The notes under the pieces: model-generated
The model's database searches: none
What the model was told of the DNA's origin: nothing
The model's input: the letters and a program-made list of their open reading frames with translations, nothing else
Part shown: piece after piece, positions 6,936-14,765 of the stretch
Layout: the number at the start of each line of letters is the position of its first letter
How positions within the stretch are numbered: the stretch's first letter is position 1
Translations under genes and position numbers: made by a program
Source of the DNA: Paraktedonobacter sp035294465
GTDB lineage: Bacteria; Chloroflexota; Ktedonobacteria; Ktedonobacterales; Ktedonobacteraceae
Length of the DNA stretch: 28,178 nucleotides
Assembly (NCBI GenBank): GCA_035294465.1
Contig: DATGKW010000057.1
Location: forward strand, 1-28,178
Direction: 5' to 3'

Positions 6936-8216
6936 ATGTCGAATTCAGATCGGCCAGAGATAGAGGCCAGCACTGTCATACGCAATATTGGGCAGCTCGT
7001 GACGATTTCGCAACAACCGTTGACCGGGGCTGGCGGCCCGCTCCAGGTTATTTCCGACGCGGCGCTGGCCGTCCACCGGGGAAAAATCGTTTGGATTGGC
7101 CAGGATAACGATGCCGAACCATTATTCCAGCATAGCCGCAGCCGTAGCGATGGGATCACGATCATTGACGCCGAGGGAGCTGTCATCACACCCGGCCTGG
7201 TAGATTCGCATACCCATCTTGTCTTTGCTGGCGACCGGTCCGAAGAATTCCACCTGCGCCGCCAGGGTGTGAGCTATGGCGAATTGCTGGCCCAGGGACG
7301 CGGCATTCTTACCACGATGAAGGCCACGCGCGAGGCCGATTCAGAAACCCTGACCGCACTGGCGCAGCGCCGGCTGGACTCTATGCGCCACTATGGCACG
7401 ACTACCGTTGAGGTCAAAACGGGCTATGGCCTTGACACTATCACCGAAGAAACCTGCCTGCGCATTATCAACAGCCTGAACTCCCTTGAATCGATGCCCA
7501 GTTCATTGCCCGATCGCATGAGAGTGGTGCCTACATTTTTAGGAGCGCACAGCGTGCCGCCTGAATATCGCGAGAAACGCCAGGCATATGTGGACCTGAT
7601 TGTAGAAGAGATGCTGCCCTCGTTTGTCGGTCTGGCCAGTTTCTGCGATGTTTTCTGTGAGCGCGAAGCCTTCAGCCTGGATGAGTGCCGGCGCATCCTG
7701 GCTCGCGCCAAAGAACTGCATTATGGGCTAAAGATCCACGCTGACCAACTCAGCCCATCCGGTGGCGCACGCCTGGCGGCAGAACTGGGCGCAACCTCCG
7801 CCGATCATCTAGATTTCGCCAGCGATGAGGATCTGGACGCCATGCGCGAGGCGGGCGTAGTAGCGACGCTGCTGCCCGGCTGCTCCTATACCCTGCGCAC
7901 GCCCTATCCCTCCGCGCGGCGTTTCCTGGATCATGGCCTGCATGTCGCGCTGGCCACAGACTTCAATCCCGGCACCTCCTATTGCGAGAACATGCAAACT
8001 ATGCTCGGCCTGGCCATGTCGGCTATGCATATGAGTCTGGATGAAGCACTGACTGCCGCTACCATCAACGGCGCCCGCGCCCTCGGCCTGCAAGACGAGA
8101 TTGGCAGCCTGGAAATAGGCAAACGCTGCGAATTAACCCTCTGGTCAATCCACGATTATCAGGAAATCGGCTATCATTTCGGCGTGAATCTTGTCCATTC
8201 GGTGCTGCGGCTCTGA
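6936..8216 (+). CDS. hutI: Imidazolonepropionase
   Basis: A 426-residue amidohydrolase that hydrolyses 4-imidazolone-5-propionate to N-formimino-L-glutamate, the third step of histidine degradation. Metal- and substrate-site motifs are in order: DSHTHLVFAGDR (His92, His94, Arg101), VEVKTGYGLD (about 158-167), KIHADQLSPSGG (His268), SADHLDF (His291) and ALATDFNPGTS (Asp342). Length matches the family (about 400-420). The start has TAAGGAG 7 nt upstream. The downstream gene is on the opposite strand; hutH, in the same direction, begins 2 kb later, and no hutU lies between them. The protein is cytosolic and metal-dependent (Zn or Fe in characterised relatives). Confidence 0.96.
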   Translation: MSNSDRPEIEASTVIRNIGQLVTISQQPLTGAGGPLQVISDAALAVHRGKIVWIGQDNDAEPLFQHSRSRSDGITIIDAEGAVITPGLVDSHTHLVFAGDRSEEFHLRRQGVSYGELLAQGRGILTTMKATREADSETLTALAQRRLDSMRHYGTTTVEVKTGYGLDTITEETCLRIINSLNSLESMPSSLPDRMRVVPTFLGAHSVPPEYREKRQAYVDLIVEEMLPSFVGLASFCDVFCEREAFSLDECRRILARAKELHYGLKIHADQLSPSGGARLAAELGATSADHLDFASDEDLDAMREAGVVATLLPGCSYTLRTPYPSARRFLDHGLHVALATDFNPGTSYCENMQTMLGLAMSAMHMSLDEALTAATINGARALGLQDEIGSLEIGKRCELTLWSIHDYQEIGYHFGVNLVHSVLRL

Positions 8217-8254
8217 GAGCTGCTTCCAGGGCCCGTGCCCCTCTGAAACGAGAA

Positions 8255-8270
8255 TGTTTCACGTGAAACG
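8255..8270. other. parS-like ParB-binding site A
   Basis: TGTTTCACGTGAAACG contains the perfect 14-bp palindrome GTTTCACGTGAAAC and matches 15 of 16 positions of the bacterial parS consensus. It overlaps the 3' end and stop codon of the DUF998 gene. Confidence 0.8.
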
Positions 8271-8969
8271 CGCCGCCGAGTCTGCTAACCTGCCATTTTG
8301 GTGAAGGAGCCGCAGAGCAAGCAGAGCAATCCAAACCCAGCCAATGATGATGGCAATGCGTTGAAGCAAGCCAACCGGCGAATTGGGAAAGATGCCTTTT
8401 TGATCAAGTATTGCCACAACGAGGGACCCGGCAAAGAAAGCCAGGAAGAGTAGACCTGTGATCAGCGAGTAGAGGGTCCAACCCCGCCAGGCAGGATCAC
8501 CAGCGAAGCGGCGAGCGAGCACGAAAGCGCCAATCGTCAGAGAACAGAGGGTAAGAAGCGCGTTGATTCCATGGATCATTCCGTGCCAGGTGCTACCTGG
8601 GGTACCCGGCGGGTCGTAGTTCAAGCTCGGATCGGTGACGAAGACGCCGGCGATGAGAAGAGAGAGCCCAAAAATGCCCAGCAGCAATGGTCCCCAGACA
8701 GAGCCTTTACCTGAGCGAAATACTTGCCGCAGTCCAAAAGCGAAGCAGATTACGAGTACTCCGCAGACGAGGAAATTTACAATCTGCGTCCAGCCCTGAT
8801 TGCTCAGGCTGAGCTCGCTGACGAAATCGTGCCACGCGCTGTAGCCGGGGCGGACAGCTCCCTCGATCAAGAATGCCACAATGAAGAGGAGCGGGCCAAC
8901 AGCGCCACACGCGATGAGCAGCTTGACCGGCAAAGAATAGGCTTGTGCCTGGCTGTGCTCTGCTTGCAT
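8259..8969 (-). CDS. DUF998-family polytopic membrane protein
   Basis: About 236 residues with six predicted hydrophobic helices. The N-terminal region RPGYSAWHDFVSELSLSNQGW after the first helix is the characteristic DUF998 stretch; the family's function is unknown. The longer reading frame reaches 9146, but it runs through the upstream gene and its extra 59 residues are not membrane-like. The ATG at 8969 has AAAGGA at good spacing and was chosen. It lies 26 nt after the other membrane protein gene, in a likely two-gene operon. Unusually, the stop codon and the last two codons lie within the parS-like palindrome at 8255-8270. Confidence 0.82.
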   Translation of the reverse strand: MQAEHSQAQAYSLPVKLLIACGAVGPLLFIVAFLIEGAVRPGYSAWHDFVSELSLSNQGWTQIVNFLVCGVLVICFAFGLRQVFRSGKGSVWGPLLLGIFGLSLLIAGVFVTDPSLNYDPPGTPGSTWHGMIHGINALLTLCSLTIGAFVLARRFAGDPAWRGWTLYSLITGLLFLAFFAGSLVVAILDQKGIFPNSPVGLLQRIAIIIGWVWIALLALRLLHQNGRLADSAARFT

Positions 8970-8995
8970 ATTCGTTTCCTTTCTAGTCCAGCCAT

Positions 8996-9679
8996 TTAAT
9001 TGTGCGGTGGTTTCAGCGCCACCAGAGCAGCGGGAATACTGCCAATGAAGACCAGCACGAAGCCGAAGATTTGTAAAAGGCCCAGGTGTGTTGGATAAGC
9101 AACTGCCTGGAAAGGCGGGCCGGCAATGATGAGGCAGGAGGCCCACAAGGGAATGACGCGCGCTCGCGCAAGCGCAATACCTAGCAGTATGTATCCAAGC
9201 AGGTGACCGACGATCCAGCTAACGAAAAGCAATAAAATTGCCCATTCAGAGGAGACATGCTGAAACAGTGTCACGAATGCGGCGCTACTTCCGATCTGCG
9301 CTATATTCTTGACCGTAGCTTCCTGTGCCACAAAAACGGGCCAGGGGAGACTACCTATCAGGCCGAATGCTGTGCCGATAGTGGCTAGCCAGGGCGAGCG
9401 CTTCATCGCGAGCAGACCCAGGCCAAGATAGCTTAGAGGGAAGAAGTAGGGGGTAATGACGTTGAAGAACAGGAACAACTGAACCCTTAGCGGACTCGCC
9501 GTCTCGAATGCGGCGATGGTGGCGCTTCCGCCAGGGGGTACACCACCGGTAGGGTCGAAGATGAACCCCAGGAAGATAACGAGCGGTGCCAGAACCATGC
9601 ATAGGGCAAGACAGGCACGCTGAACTTTGCGATAAGCAGGGTAGATAACTTGTTGCTGGTCGGATTGATGAGAAAGCAT
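8996..9679 (-). CDS. Polytopic membrane protein of unknown function
   Basis: About 227 residues with roughly six transmembrane helices, including LALCMVLAPLVIFLGFIF, SYLGLGLLAM, WAILLLFVSWIVGHLLGYILLGIAL and IFGFVLVFIGSIPAALVAL. I recognise no catalytic motif; the general look is similar to DUF4386-like or DUF998-like small integral membrane proteins. The frame is open back to 9856, but that extension is hydrophilic and lacks a ribosome site. The ATG at 9679 has GGAAAGGA upstream. It is the first gene of the pair with the DUF998 protein; a joint role in the membrane is inferred from the 26-nt spacing only. Confidence 0.75.
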   Translation of the reverse strand: MLSHQSDQQQVIYPAYRKVQRACLALCMVLAPLVIFLGFIFDPTGGVPPGGSATIAAFETASPLRVQLFLFFNVITPYFFPLSYLGLGLLAMKRSPWLATIGTAFGLIGSLPWPVFVAQEATVKNIAQIGSSAAFVTLFQHVSSEWAILLLFVSWIVGHLLGYILLGIALARARVIPLWASCLIIAGPPFQAVAYPTHLGLLQIFGFVLVFIGSIPAALVALKPPHN

Positions 9680-10140
9680 GGCGAGTCCTTTCCTTAGACC
9701 GGTCTCCTGCAGTCCTATATCGCCAGGCAGCGGACGAACCTCCAATCGGTGGAAAGATTGAGTTTGGAAAGCTTCGCTCTCGTACTCACAAAAATATTCG
9801 CAAGGGTTATAGAGGGCAGTTCCACTCTTTTTTCTCCTCTCTGATGCAGTAAACACAAATATCTTATCTCTTTAGCATATTTTATAAAAAGTTCTCAAGG
9901 GCATAAAAAGAGTCGCCGATGAATAAATGCTGGTGACTTTACAAGCGGCAACAAAGAGATCCTATTTACTGAGGGGTTATGTACTCCGGCATTAGCATAC
10001 ATATCTGAACAGAGAACACCTTGTTATGATTATTCTAGTAGCCTGCCAATACTCTATCGGGCGCCTGTTTCTAGAGATAGGTTGATAAAAGCGTTTCTGT
10101 GTCAAGATCGAACCGCCGGTGAGAAGACAGTCACAGCCAT

Positions 10141-10170
10141 TTTACGCCCGGCCCGTTCATCTGCTACAAT
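10141..10170 (+). promoter_or_regulatory. Candidate hutH promoter
   Basis: TACAAT at 10165-10170 is a good -10 hexamer. TTTACG at 10141-10146 with 18-nt spacing is a fair -35. Transcription would start near 10177, immediately before a 14-bp palindrome. Confidence 0.4.
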
Positions 10171-10179
10171 GCAGCCAGG

Positions 10180-10193
10180 AGGCAGCGCTGCCT
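10180..10193. promoter_or_regulatory. Perfect palindrome between hutH promoter and ribosome site (possible operator)
   Basis: AGGCAGCGCTGCCT is a perfect 14-bp palindrome located between the TACAAT box and the AAAGGA ribosome site of hutH, covering roughly +4 to +17. This is a typical position for a repressor operator. It is not repeated upstream of hutI. Confidence 0.4.
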
Positions 10194-10207
10194 GGAAAGG
10201 ATGATCA

Positions 10208-11752
10208 ATGGTGAAAGCAGATAGTGTTCCTACTTTGCCCACAGAGGTTACGATACATGGTCGGGAACTGACGAGCGCTGATGTGCTCGCTGTCGCTCGC
10301 CGCTATGCCCCGGTTTCGCTAGGAGCCGAGTCACTTACGCGCATCAATGCCGCTCGCCGGGTAATTGATCGCCTTGCCGACGAAGGACGGACGGTCTACG
10401 GCGTTACAACCGGCTTCGGCCACCTCAGCCGCGTGCGCATTCCCCACGAGCAACTGACCGACCTGCAGCATAATCTGCTGCGCAGCCACGCAGCCGCGCT
10501 AGGAGAGCCGGTAAGCGAAGAGGTTGCGCGCGCGATGATGCTTTTGCTGGCCGCCAGCCTGGCCCGCGGCCATTCGGGCGTACGCGTGGAAGTAGTCGAG
10601 TTGCTGCTGAATATGCTCAATGCGCACCTCTATCCGGTTATTCCTTCGCGTGGATCTGTGGGAGCCAGTGGCGATCTCGCTCCGCTTGCACACCTGGCGC
10701 TTACCCTGATCGGCGAGGGCGAGGTCATCTATCATGGCAAACGTGTCACGGGAAACGTAGCTCTGGCGCAAGCCGGGCTGGTCCCGCTGCGCTTGCGGGC
10801 TAAAGAGGGTCTGGCCCTGATCAACGGTACGCACCTTATGGAGGCTATTGCCATTCTGGCTCTGGCAGATGCACAGACCCTGGTGCGCGCGGCTGAAGTG
10901 GCCTGCGCCATGAGTATCGAGGGCCTGCTCGGCAGCCACAAGCCTCTGGACCCTCGTATTCACGAACGGCGTGGCCAGATTGGCCAGCAAGTCGCGGCCG
11001 CGCGGCTGCGCGAACTGGTGAAAAATAGCGAGATTAATGCCAGCCACCAGGATTGCGCCCGCGTCCAGGATCCCTATACCCTGCGTTGCGCCCCTCAGGT
11101 CCTCGGCGCGGTACGCGACGCTCTAGAGTATTGCGCTGGAGTTTTCGAGCGCGAGCTGGGTGCCGTTACCGATAATCCGCTCATTTTCCCTGAAGACGGA
11201 GATGTCTTGAGCGGGGGCAACTTCCACGGCCAGCCCCTGGCCCTGGCCCTGGACACCATGGCTCTGGCCGTTGCTCAGCTTGCTAGCTTCTCTGAGCGCC
11301 GTATCTATAATCTTATGGGTCCTCACGATTGGGACGCAAACGGGGCTCCACTCTTTCTTACTCCCAATCCCGGCCTTAACTCCGGTTTCATGATCGTGCA
11401 GTATGTTGCAGCGGCTCTCACCAACGAAATCAAAGTCCTGGCTCATCCTGCCAGCATCGACTCGATTCCAACCAGCGCGGGTATGGAAGACTTCAACAGT
11501 ATGGGAGCCACCAGCGCTCACAAAATGCTTCGCATTCTGGAGCAGGCGCGTCGAGTCGTCGCCGTCGAATTTCTGAGCGCGGCGCAGATGCTCGATTTCC
11601 GCCTGCCACTCAAGCCCGGCGATGGTGTGCGCCGGGCTTTTGACATCGTGCGCTCCTATGTACCCAAATTAGAGCAGGATCGAGCCATGTCCCGCGACAT
11701 CGAGACTCTGGCCCAGGCCATTAAGGATGGTGTCTTCGATCAGCTTGCTTGA
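10208..11752 (+). CDS. hutH: Histidine ammonia-lyase
   Basis: A 514-residue enzyme that removes ammonia from L-histidine to give trans-urocanate, the first step of histidine degradation. The electrophilic MIO cofactor forms from the Ala153-Ser154-Gly155 triad in GSVGASGDLAPLAHL, which is visible. YGVTTGFG (Tyr64 region) supplies the catalytic tyrosine loop, and NPLIFPEDGDVLSGGNFHGQPLA and SAGMEDFNSMG are further family blocks. Length matches the family (about 510). The start at 10208 has AAAGGA about 8 nt upstream; the nearby ATG at 10201 is in another frame. A histidine-specific rather than phenylalanine-specific role is supported by hutI upstream. hutU (urocanase) is not in the window. Confidence 0.96.
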   Translation: MVKADSVPTLPTEVTIHGRELTSADVLAVARRYAPVSLGAESLTRINAARRVIDRLADEGRTVYGVTTGFGHLSRVRIPHEQLTDLQHNLLRSHAAALGEPVSEEVARAMMLLLAASLARGHSGVRVEVVELLLNMLNAHLYPVIPSRGSVGASGDLAPLAHLALTLIGEGEVIYHGKRVTGNVALAQAGLVPLRLRAKEGLALINGTHLMEAIAILALADAQTLVRAAEVACAMSIEGLLGSHKPLDPRIHERRGQIGQQVAAARLRELVKNSEINASHQDCARVQDPYTLRCAPQVLGAVRDALEYCAGVFERELGAVTDNPLIFPEDGDVLSGGNFHGQPLALALDTMALAVAQLASFSERRIYNLMGPHDWDANGAPLFLTPNPGLNSGFMIVQYVAAALTNEIKVLAHPASIDSIPTSAGMEDFNSMGATSAHKMLRILEQARRVVAVEFLSAAQMLDFRLPLKPGDGVRRAFDIVRSYVPKLEQDRAMSRDIETLAQAIKDGVFDQLA

Positions 11753-11785
11753 ACGGTCAAGGCTTGCGGTCAGCAACAGGCAGGC

Positions 11786-12463
11786 TTAGCTCCCGACGGC
11801 AAAGACACTCTGCCAGGAGCCACCAGCCCAGCTGACCTCCAGCTCGTAGCAGCCGGCAACCGAGAACATGGGGAAGAGTCCCCATTCTTTCCAGCCAGGA
11901 TCTGGTGATCCATGTGGAACATCAGGCAGATTGGGCACCGCGCCAACGTCCTGTGTATCTGTTTGTGGATTCAGGATCAGCTTCTGGGTAGATCCCTCCG
12001 CTGGCCCCTGGCCGTCCGTCCACCATGCTAGAATTCCCGTCCGCATCTCGCGCAGTTGCAGCGTAACGGGCTGGCTATAGTTCGGTCCAACCTCTACAAC
12101 CATCTTCATTATTGGCCATGGCTGGGAGCCATACCGAGCCATGTGAAGAACGCTCTGGTAGTAAGGGCCGTAGATCCAGAAAACTCCTCCACCAACCAGA
12201 TTCACATTGGTATTTCCTCCCAGCTGGTCAAGGTGCAGCGTCCTGGGCGGCGATTTCAGAGCGCAGTCCCGTGGAGGCTGAGCCAGTGGAGTCATAGCTG
12301 GCGCGGGAGCGGTTGTTACAGCAGGTGTACTTTGTAAGATGGCCGGGCTACTGGCAGAGGAGCAACCTGCAAGGAGCAATCCGACCAGCAAGCATATGCA
12401 GATTCCCATAGAAACCAGCGGCAGCAGACGAGTTGGGTGAGCAAAGAGACGCTGGAAAAGCAT
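11786..12463 (-). CDS. Predicted secreted lipoprotein, function unknown
   Basis: A 225-residue protein with a classical lipoprotein signal: a basic N-terminus, a hydrophobic core (LVSMGICICLLVGLL) and the lipobox LAGC with Cys34 as the acylated residue. A low-complexity Ser/Thr/Pro/Ala linker (36-63) leads to a soluble domain of about 160 residues rich in Trp, Gly and aromatic residues, likely beta-rich (VNLVGGGVFWIYGPYY, FSVAGCYELEVSWAGGSWQSVFAV). The ending resembles a small immunoglobulin- or jelly-roll-type beta sandwich. I recognise no enzyme motif. It has an AAAGGGG site before the ATG and stands alone, convergent to hutH (33-nt gap). Confidence 0.8.
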   Translation of the reverse strand: MLFQRLFAHPTRLLPLVSMGICICLLVGLLLAGCSSASSPAILQSTPAVTTAPAPAMTPLAQPPRDCALKSPPRTLHLDQLGGNTNVNLVGGGVFWIYGPYYQSVLHMARYGSQPWPIMKMVVEVGPNYSQPVTLQLREMRTGILAWWTDGQGPAEGSTQKLILNPQTDTQDVGAVPNLPDVPHGSPDPGWKEWGLFPMFSVAGCYELEVSWAGGSWQSVFAVGS

Positions 12464-12778
12464 ACATGTATTCCCCTTTCTTTGTCACTGAAGACTGAAT
12501 GTCTTCTGCGCAATGAATGGCTTCTATTATAACTTACATGCGAAGATGTAGATACGTCGTGTTTGCATCCCAACTTCGGGATAGGGATCTCATTCGAGGC
12601 TTTCGACAATTTCAATGCCTGTTTTCTGCAAATGGCCTCTTCCATCTCTTCATGCTCAAAGGAGGCACTATCCAGCCGGGCTGGCCTGCCCCACCACTCC
12701 TGGATATGCTTCACCTCCTGTCGCCATGGAATGAAAATGTTTCACGTGAAACATCTGACGTCCCCCTATTTGCAAGGA
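12464..12778. other. Intergenic region with parS site B
   Basis: 315 bp between two minus-strand genes. It contains the perfect parS palindrome at 12737-12754. A minus-strand frame opening with GTG at 12714 runs into the lipoprotein gene, but it becomes non-protein-like after about 50 codons, so no gene is called. Confidence 0.5.
12737..12754. other. parS site B
   Basis: ATGTTTCACGTGAAACAT is a perfect 18-bp palindrome containing the full 16-bp parS consensus. It is intergenic, just downstream of the VOC-protein stop codon. Confidence 0.85.
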
Positions 12779-13207
12779 TCACTCCAGCGCCTGCCAGCTC
12801 GCATCTGCTGCCGCGTGTGGGGATTCGTTCACAATCTGCATCAACTCGATTGCATTGCCATCGGGATCTTTGAGCCAGTATTGCCAGTTATTATCCAGGC
12901 CGCGCACCGGTTCTCCAGTAATCGGCAACCCGCGAGCTTCCAGCTCCTTGAGAGTCGTAACCATATCATCAACGAGTAAGCAAAAGTGATTGTACCCAAG
13001 CGGACGCGGTTCATTCTCGCCATGTCCTCCCGGAAATAGCTCGATGAAATGGCCGGGGGCAATCTGGAGATAGACAATCCACGGCGAAGGACTGCCTTCG
13101 CGATCCAGTTGAAACGCTTTACGGAAACCCAGCTTGTTACAATAGAAGTCCAGCGAACGATCCAGGTTGCTAATGACAAAGGCCACGTGGCCGATAGCTG
13201 TGATCAT
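12779..13207 (-). CDS. VOC-superfamily (glyoxalase I-like) metalloprotein
   Basis: About 142 residues with the paired beta-alpha-beta-beta-beta modules of the vicinal oxygen chelate fold. The expected metal ligands are visible at their usual places: His7 in GHVAFV, Glu in HFIELFPGG, His in YNHFCLLVDD and Glu in GNAIELMQ. The second-module ending YWLKDPDGNAIELMQ is typical of lactoylglutathione lyase-like proteins. These use a divalent metal in isomerase, dioxygenase or antibiotic-binding roles, and the substrate cannot be read from sequence. The ATG at 13207 was preferred over 13246 because AGGGAGAA lies 8 nt upstream and the fold starts directly at MITAIGHV. It is a single gene. Confidence 0.88.
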   Translation of the reverse strand: MITAIGHVAFVISNLDRSLDFYCNKLGFRKAFQLDREGSPSPWIVYLQIAPGHFIELFPGGHGENEPRPLGYNHFCLLVDDMVTTLKELEARGLPITGEPVRGLDNNWQYWLKDPDGNAIELMQIVNESPHAAADASWQALE

Positions 13208-13377
13208 AATGATTCTCCCTTTTCTCTTCTTAAGTGGAGACGACACCGCTCTTCTCCTCTATAATTTCGGCACATGAGGGATAAGATCGTCAAATCATAG
13301 CAATTACAGGGTTCTGGGACCAAAAGCCTCTCCTTTTCTCCAAAGCAATCGTATAGAAAGAGGAAGGAGAGAGCACA

Positions 13378-13954
13378 TGGTTTTGAAAACGACCCGTTTC
13401 GTCAGCCTGATCTGCGCTGCGCTCGTTCTGGGACTGACCATCTAGAAATTCCTGGCAAACAGATGTTGAGTGGTCCCCAATGGTTGACTGTGCAACAGAC
13501 TTTTTACAGCGGATTTGCCATCGTAGGAGGGATCACAGAGATTCTCGGCCTGATCTCAACAGCGTTTCTCGCCTATCTTCTGCGTGAGCAGCGAACCGTC
13601 TTCATTCTAACGCTGGCTGCCACTCTCAGTTTCGCGGGCATGCTCGCCCTTTTTGCTTTCGGCAACAACCCGTTCAATCAGCAGGTTATGTCCTGGACGC
13701 CCGCGACCATACCTGCCAACTGGCGCGAGATCCGCAATGCCTGGGACAGTTTTCATGCAGCCAGCTCCGCCCTGGCAGCGCTCGCGCTGATCTTATTGCT
13801 CATCACTACTCTTCAGGATATGATATCGCCAGCGCTTCCAAGGGTGGGTCGGATTTCCGTCCTGTTCGCTCACTCGCGCCTGCGGCGCTCGCCTCATAAC
13901 CCCTTTGCGCGGCGTAGCCGCGCGCACACTCGTGGGAAAAGATGGAGGCATTGA
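13378..13954 (+). pseudogene. Frameshifted DUF1772 (anthrone oxygenase)-like membrane protein gene
   Basis: A strong ribosome site (GGAAGGAGAG) precedes an ATG at 13378 that encodes a first hydrophobic helix (KTTRFVSLICAALVLGLTI) and then hits TAG at 13444-13446. The reading continues in the +1 frame: LEIPGKQMLSGPQWLTVQQTFYSGF, then three more helices, an internal NPFNQQVMSW and WDSFHAASSALAALALIL. In DUF1772 proteins a helix 1 ending in FCHxLE followed by P-G/A-K is joined in one frame, so a short deletion around 13438-13444 best explains the break. After helix 4 the frame reads into an Arg-rich tail that overlaps a GC-rich hairpin repeat, so the natural C-terminus may also be altered. The intact family comprises small four-helix membrane proteins of about 150 residues. 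A sequencing error would look the same. Confidence 0.65.
13877..13932 (+). repeat. Dispersed GC-rich hairpin element, copy 2
   Basis: The 16-mer CGCCTGCGGCGCTCGC recurs here exactly as at 3023, followed by TTTGCGCGGCGTAGCCGCGC, whose stem GCGCGGC/GCCGCGC is perfect. Relative to the hairpin near 3105 the A-T stem pair is G-C here, a compensatory change. It forms the 3' tail of the broken DUF1772-like frame. Confidence 0.4.
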
Positions 13955-14018
13955 GATTCAGACACACTCTAAAGAAAAAAACACTATAACGTGATTAGCT
14001 ACTTTATATCAACCGATC

Positions 14019-14597
14019 CTATCCCTGGAGTACATATACAAGCAAGTTTGGGAAAGTATACAATAGGTGCATACCTGCCTCAGTGAAAAGACGCATCTGC
14101 CGTTCCTGCGCTTTGGGGGCAGCGAAAGCAATACGAGTAAAAGCCCACTCAGTCTTGAACCAGGCCAGGAGCGCATGAAGCAGACGCACATCTAGATTGT
14201 CACCCAGGCGGCTCTGGCGCACCCAGAAAGTAATCCAGCCCTCATAAGTGCTAATTCCGACAAGATCCTCCGCGTTTCTTCCGCTCCCCCTAAGCATGCG
14301 ATCCGGAGGATTAATATAAATGCAACCCAGGCACTCTGTCTCTGTTGGATTCATAACTGTGTAGGTGAAGGCCACGCGATCAAGATGCTCCCGTTCATGC
14401 TGCACCAGGTCGGCCAGATTCTCCTCCAGGGTAAAACCTTCGCGCGGCCATGTATCCCCGCTGCGCAGCAACAGTTCGGCGCGGCTGGAAACTACAGCAT
14501 CATAATCCAGCTCAACATCGGTCGCCCGCAGCGGACGAACCAGAAATTCATCCGTTTTGAGTGATTCAGGGACATGGGCATTCTCTGGATAAAACAT
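14019..14597 (-). CDS. GNAT-type N-acetyltransferase-like protein
   Basis: A 192-residue soluble protein with an N-terminal strand typical of RimJ/RimL-like acetyltransferases (FLVRPLRATDVELDYDAV). A central strand follows (FTYTVMNPTETECLGCIYINP), where GNAT proteins recognise the substrate and begin the acetyl-CoA site. The C-terminal half is WITFWVRQSRLGDNLDVRLLHALLAWFKTEWAFTRIAFAAPKAQERQMRLFTEAGM, matching strand 4 through helix 4. The usual pyrophosphate loop (Q/RxxGxG/A) is weak here (RQSRLGDNL), so acetyl-CoA binding is likely but not certain. The start has AGGAGGAG at good spacing. The substrate is unknown. It lies 168 nt downstream of the phosphotransferase remnant, on the same strand. 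Confidence 0.72.
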   Translation of the reverse strand: MFYPENAHVPESLKTDEFLVRPLRATDVELDYDAVVSSRAELLLRSGDTWPREGFTLEENLADLVQHEREHLDRVAFTYTVMNPTETECLGCIYINPPDRMLRGSGRNAEDLVGISTYEGWITFWVRQSRLGDNLDVRLLHALLAWFKTEWAFTRIAFAAPKAQERQMRLFTEAGMHLLYTFPNLLVYVLQG

Positions 14598-14765
14598 CGC
14601 GATTGCTCCTCCTGATTTATACTAATACACAAAAGAGAGGTAGGACGACGGGAATAAAAAACCTAACATGTCGGTTCGAGGCTCTTTAAGAGCGCTGACG
14701 TTTCACATAAAACTTCTCTCCTTTTCCTAAGCAAAACATAGCCCTGTGGATCAGCGCAAGATGAT

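Larger units (their letters stand above)
9680..10207. other. Divergent intergenic region upstream of hutH and the membrane-protein pair
   Basis: 528 bp without a credible gene. It is AT-rich between 9860 and 10100 and should hold promoters for both directions. The only specific elements I can support are the TACAAT box and the palindrome just before hutH, listed separately. A TTGATA at 10082 has no good -10 partner. Confidence 0.5.

Noticed and set aside
8970..9146. 59-residue N-terminal extension of the DUF998 protein
   Set aside because: It overlaps the upstream membrane-protein gene and is hydrophilic; the inner ATG with AAAGGA fits the family start.
12316..12714. A 132-codon minus-strand frame with a GTG start after AGGAG
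   Set aside because: It overlaps the lipoprotein gene by about 150 bp, the ribosome site abuts the start codon, and the later residues are not protein-like. A small real peptide in its first 50 codons cannot be excluded.
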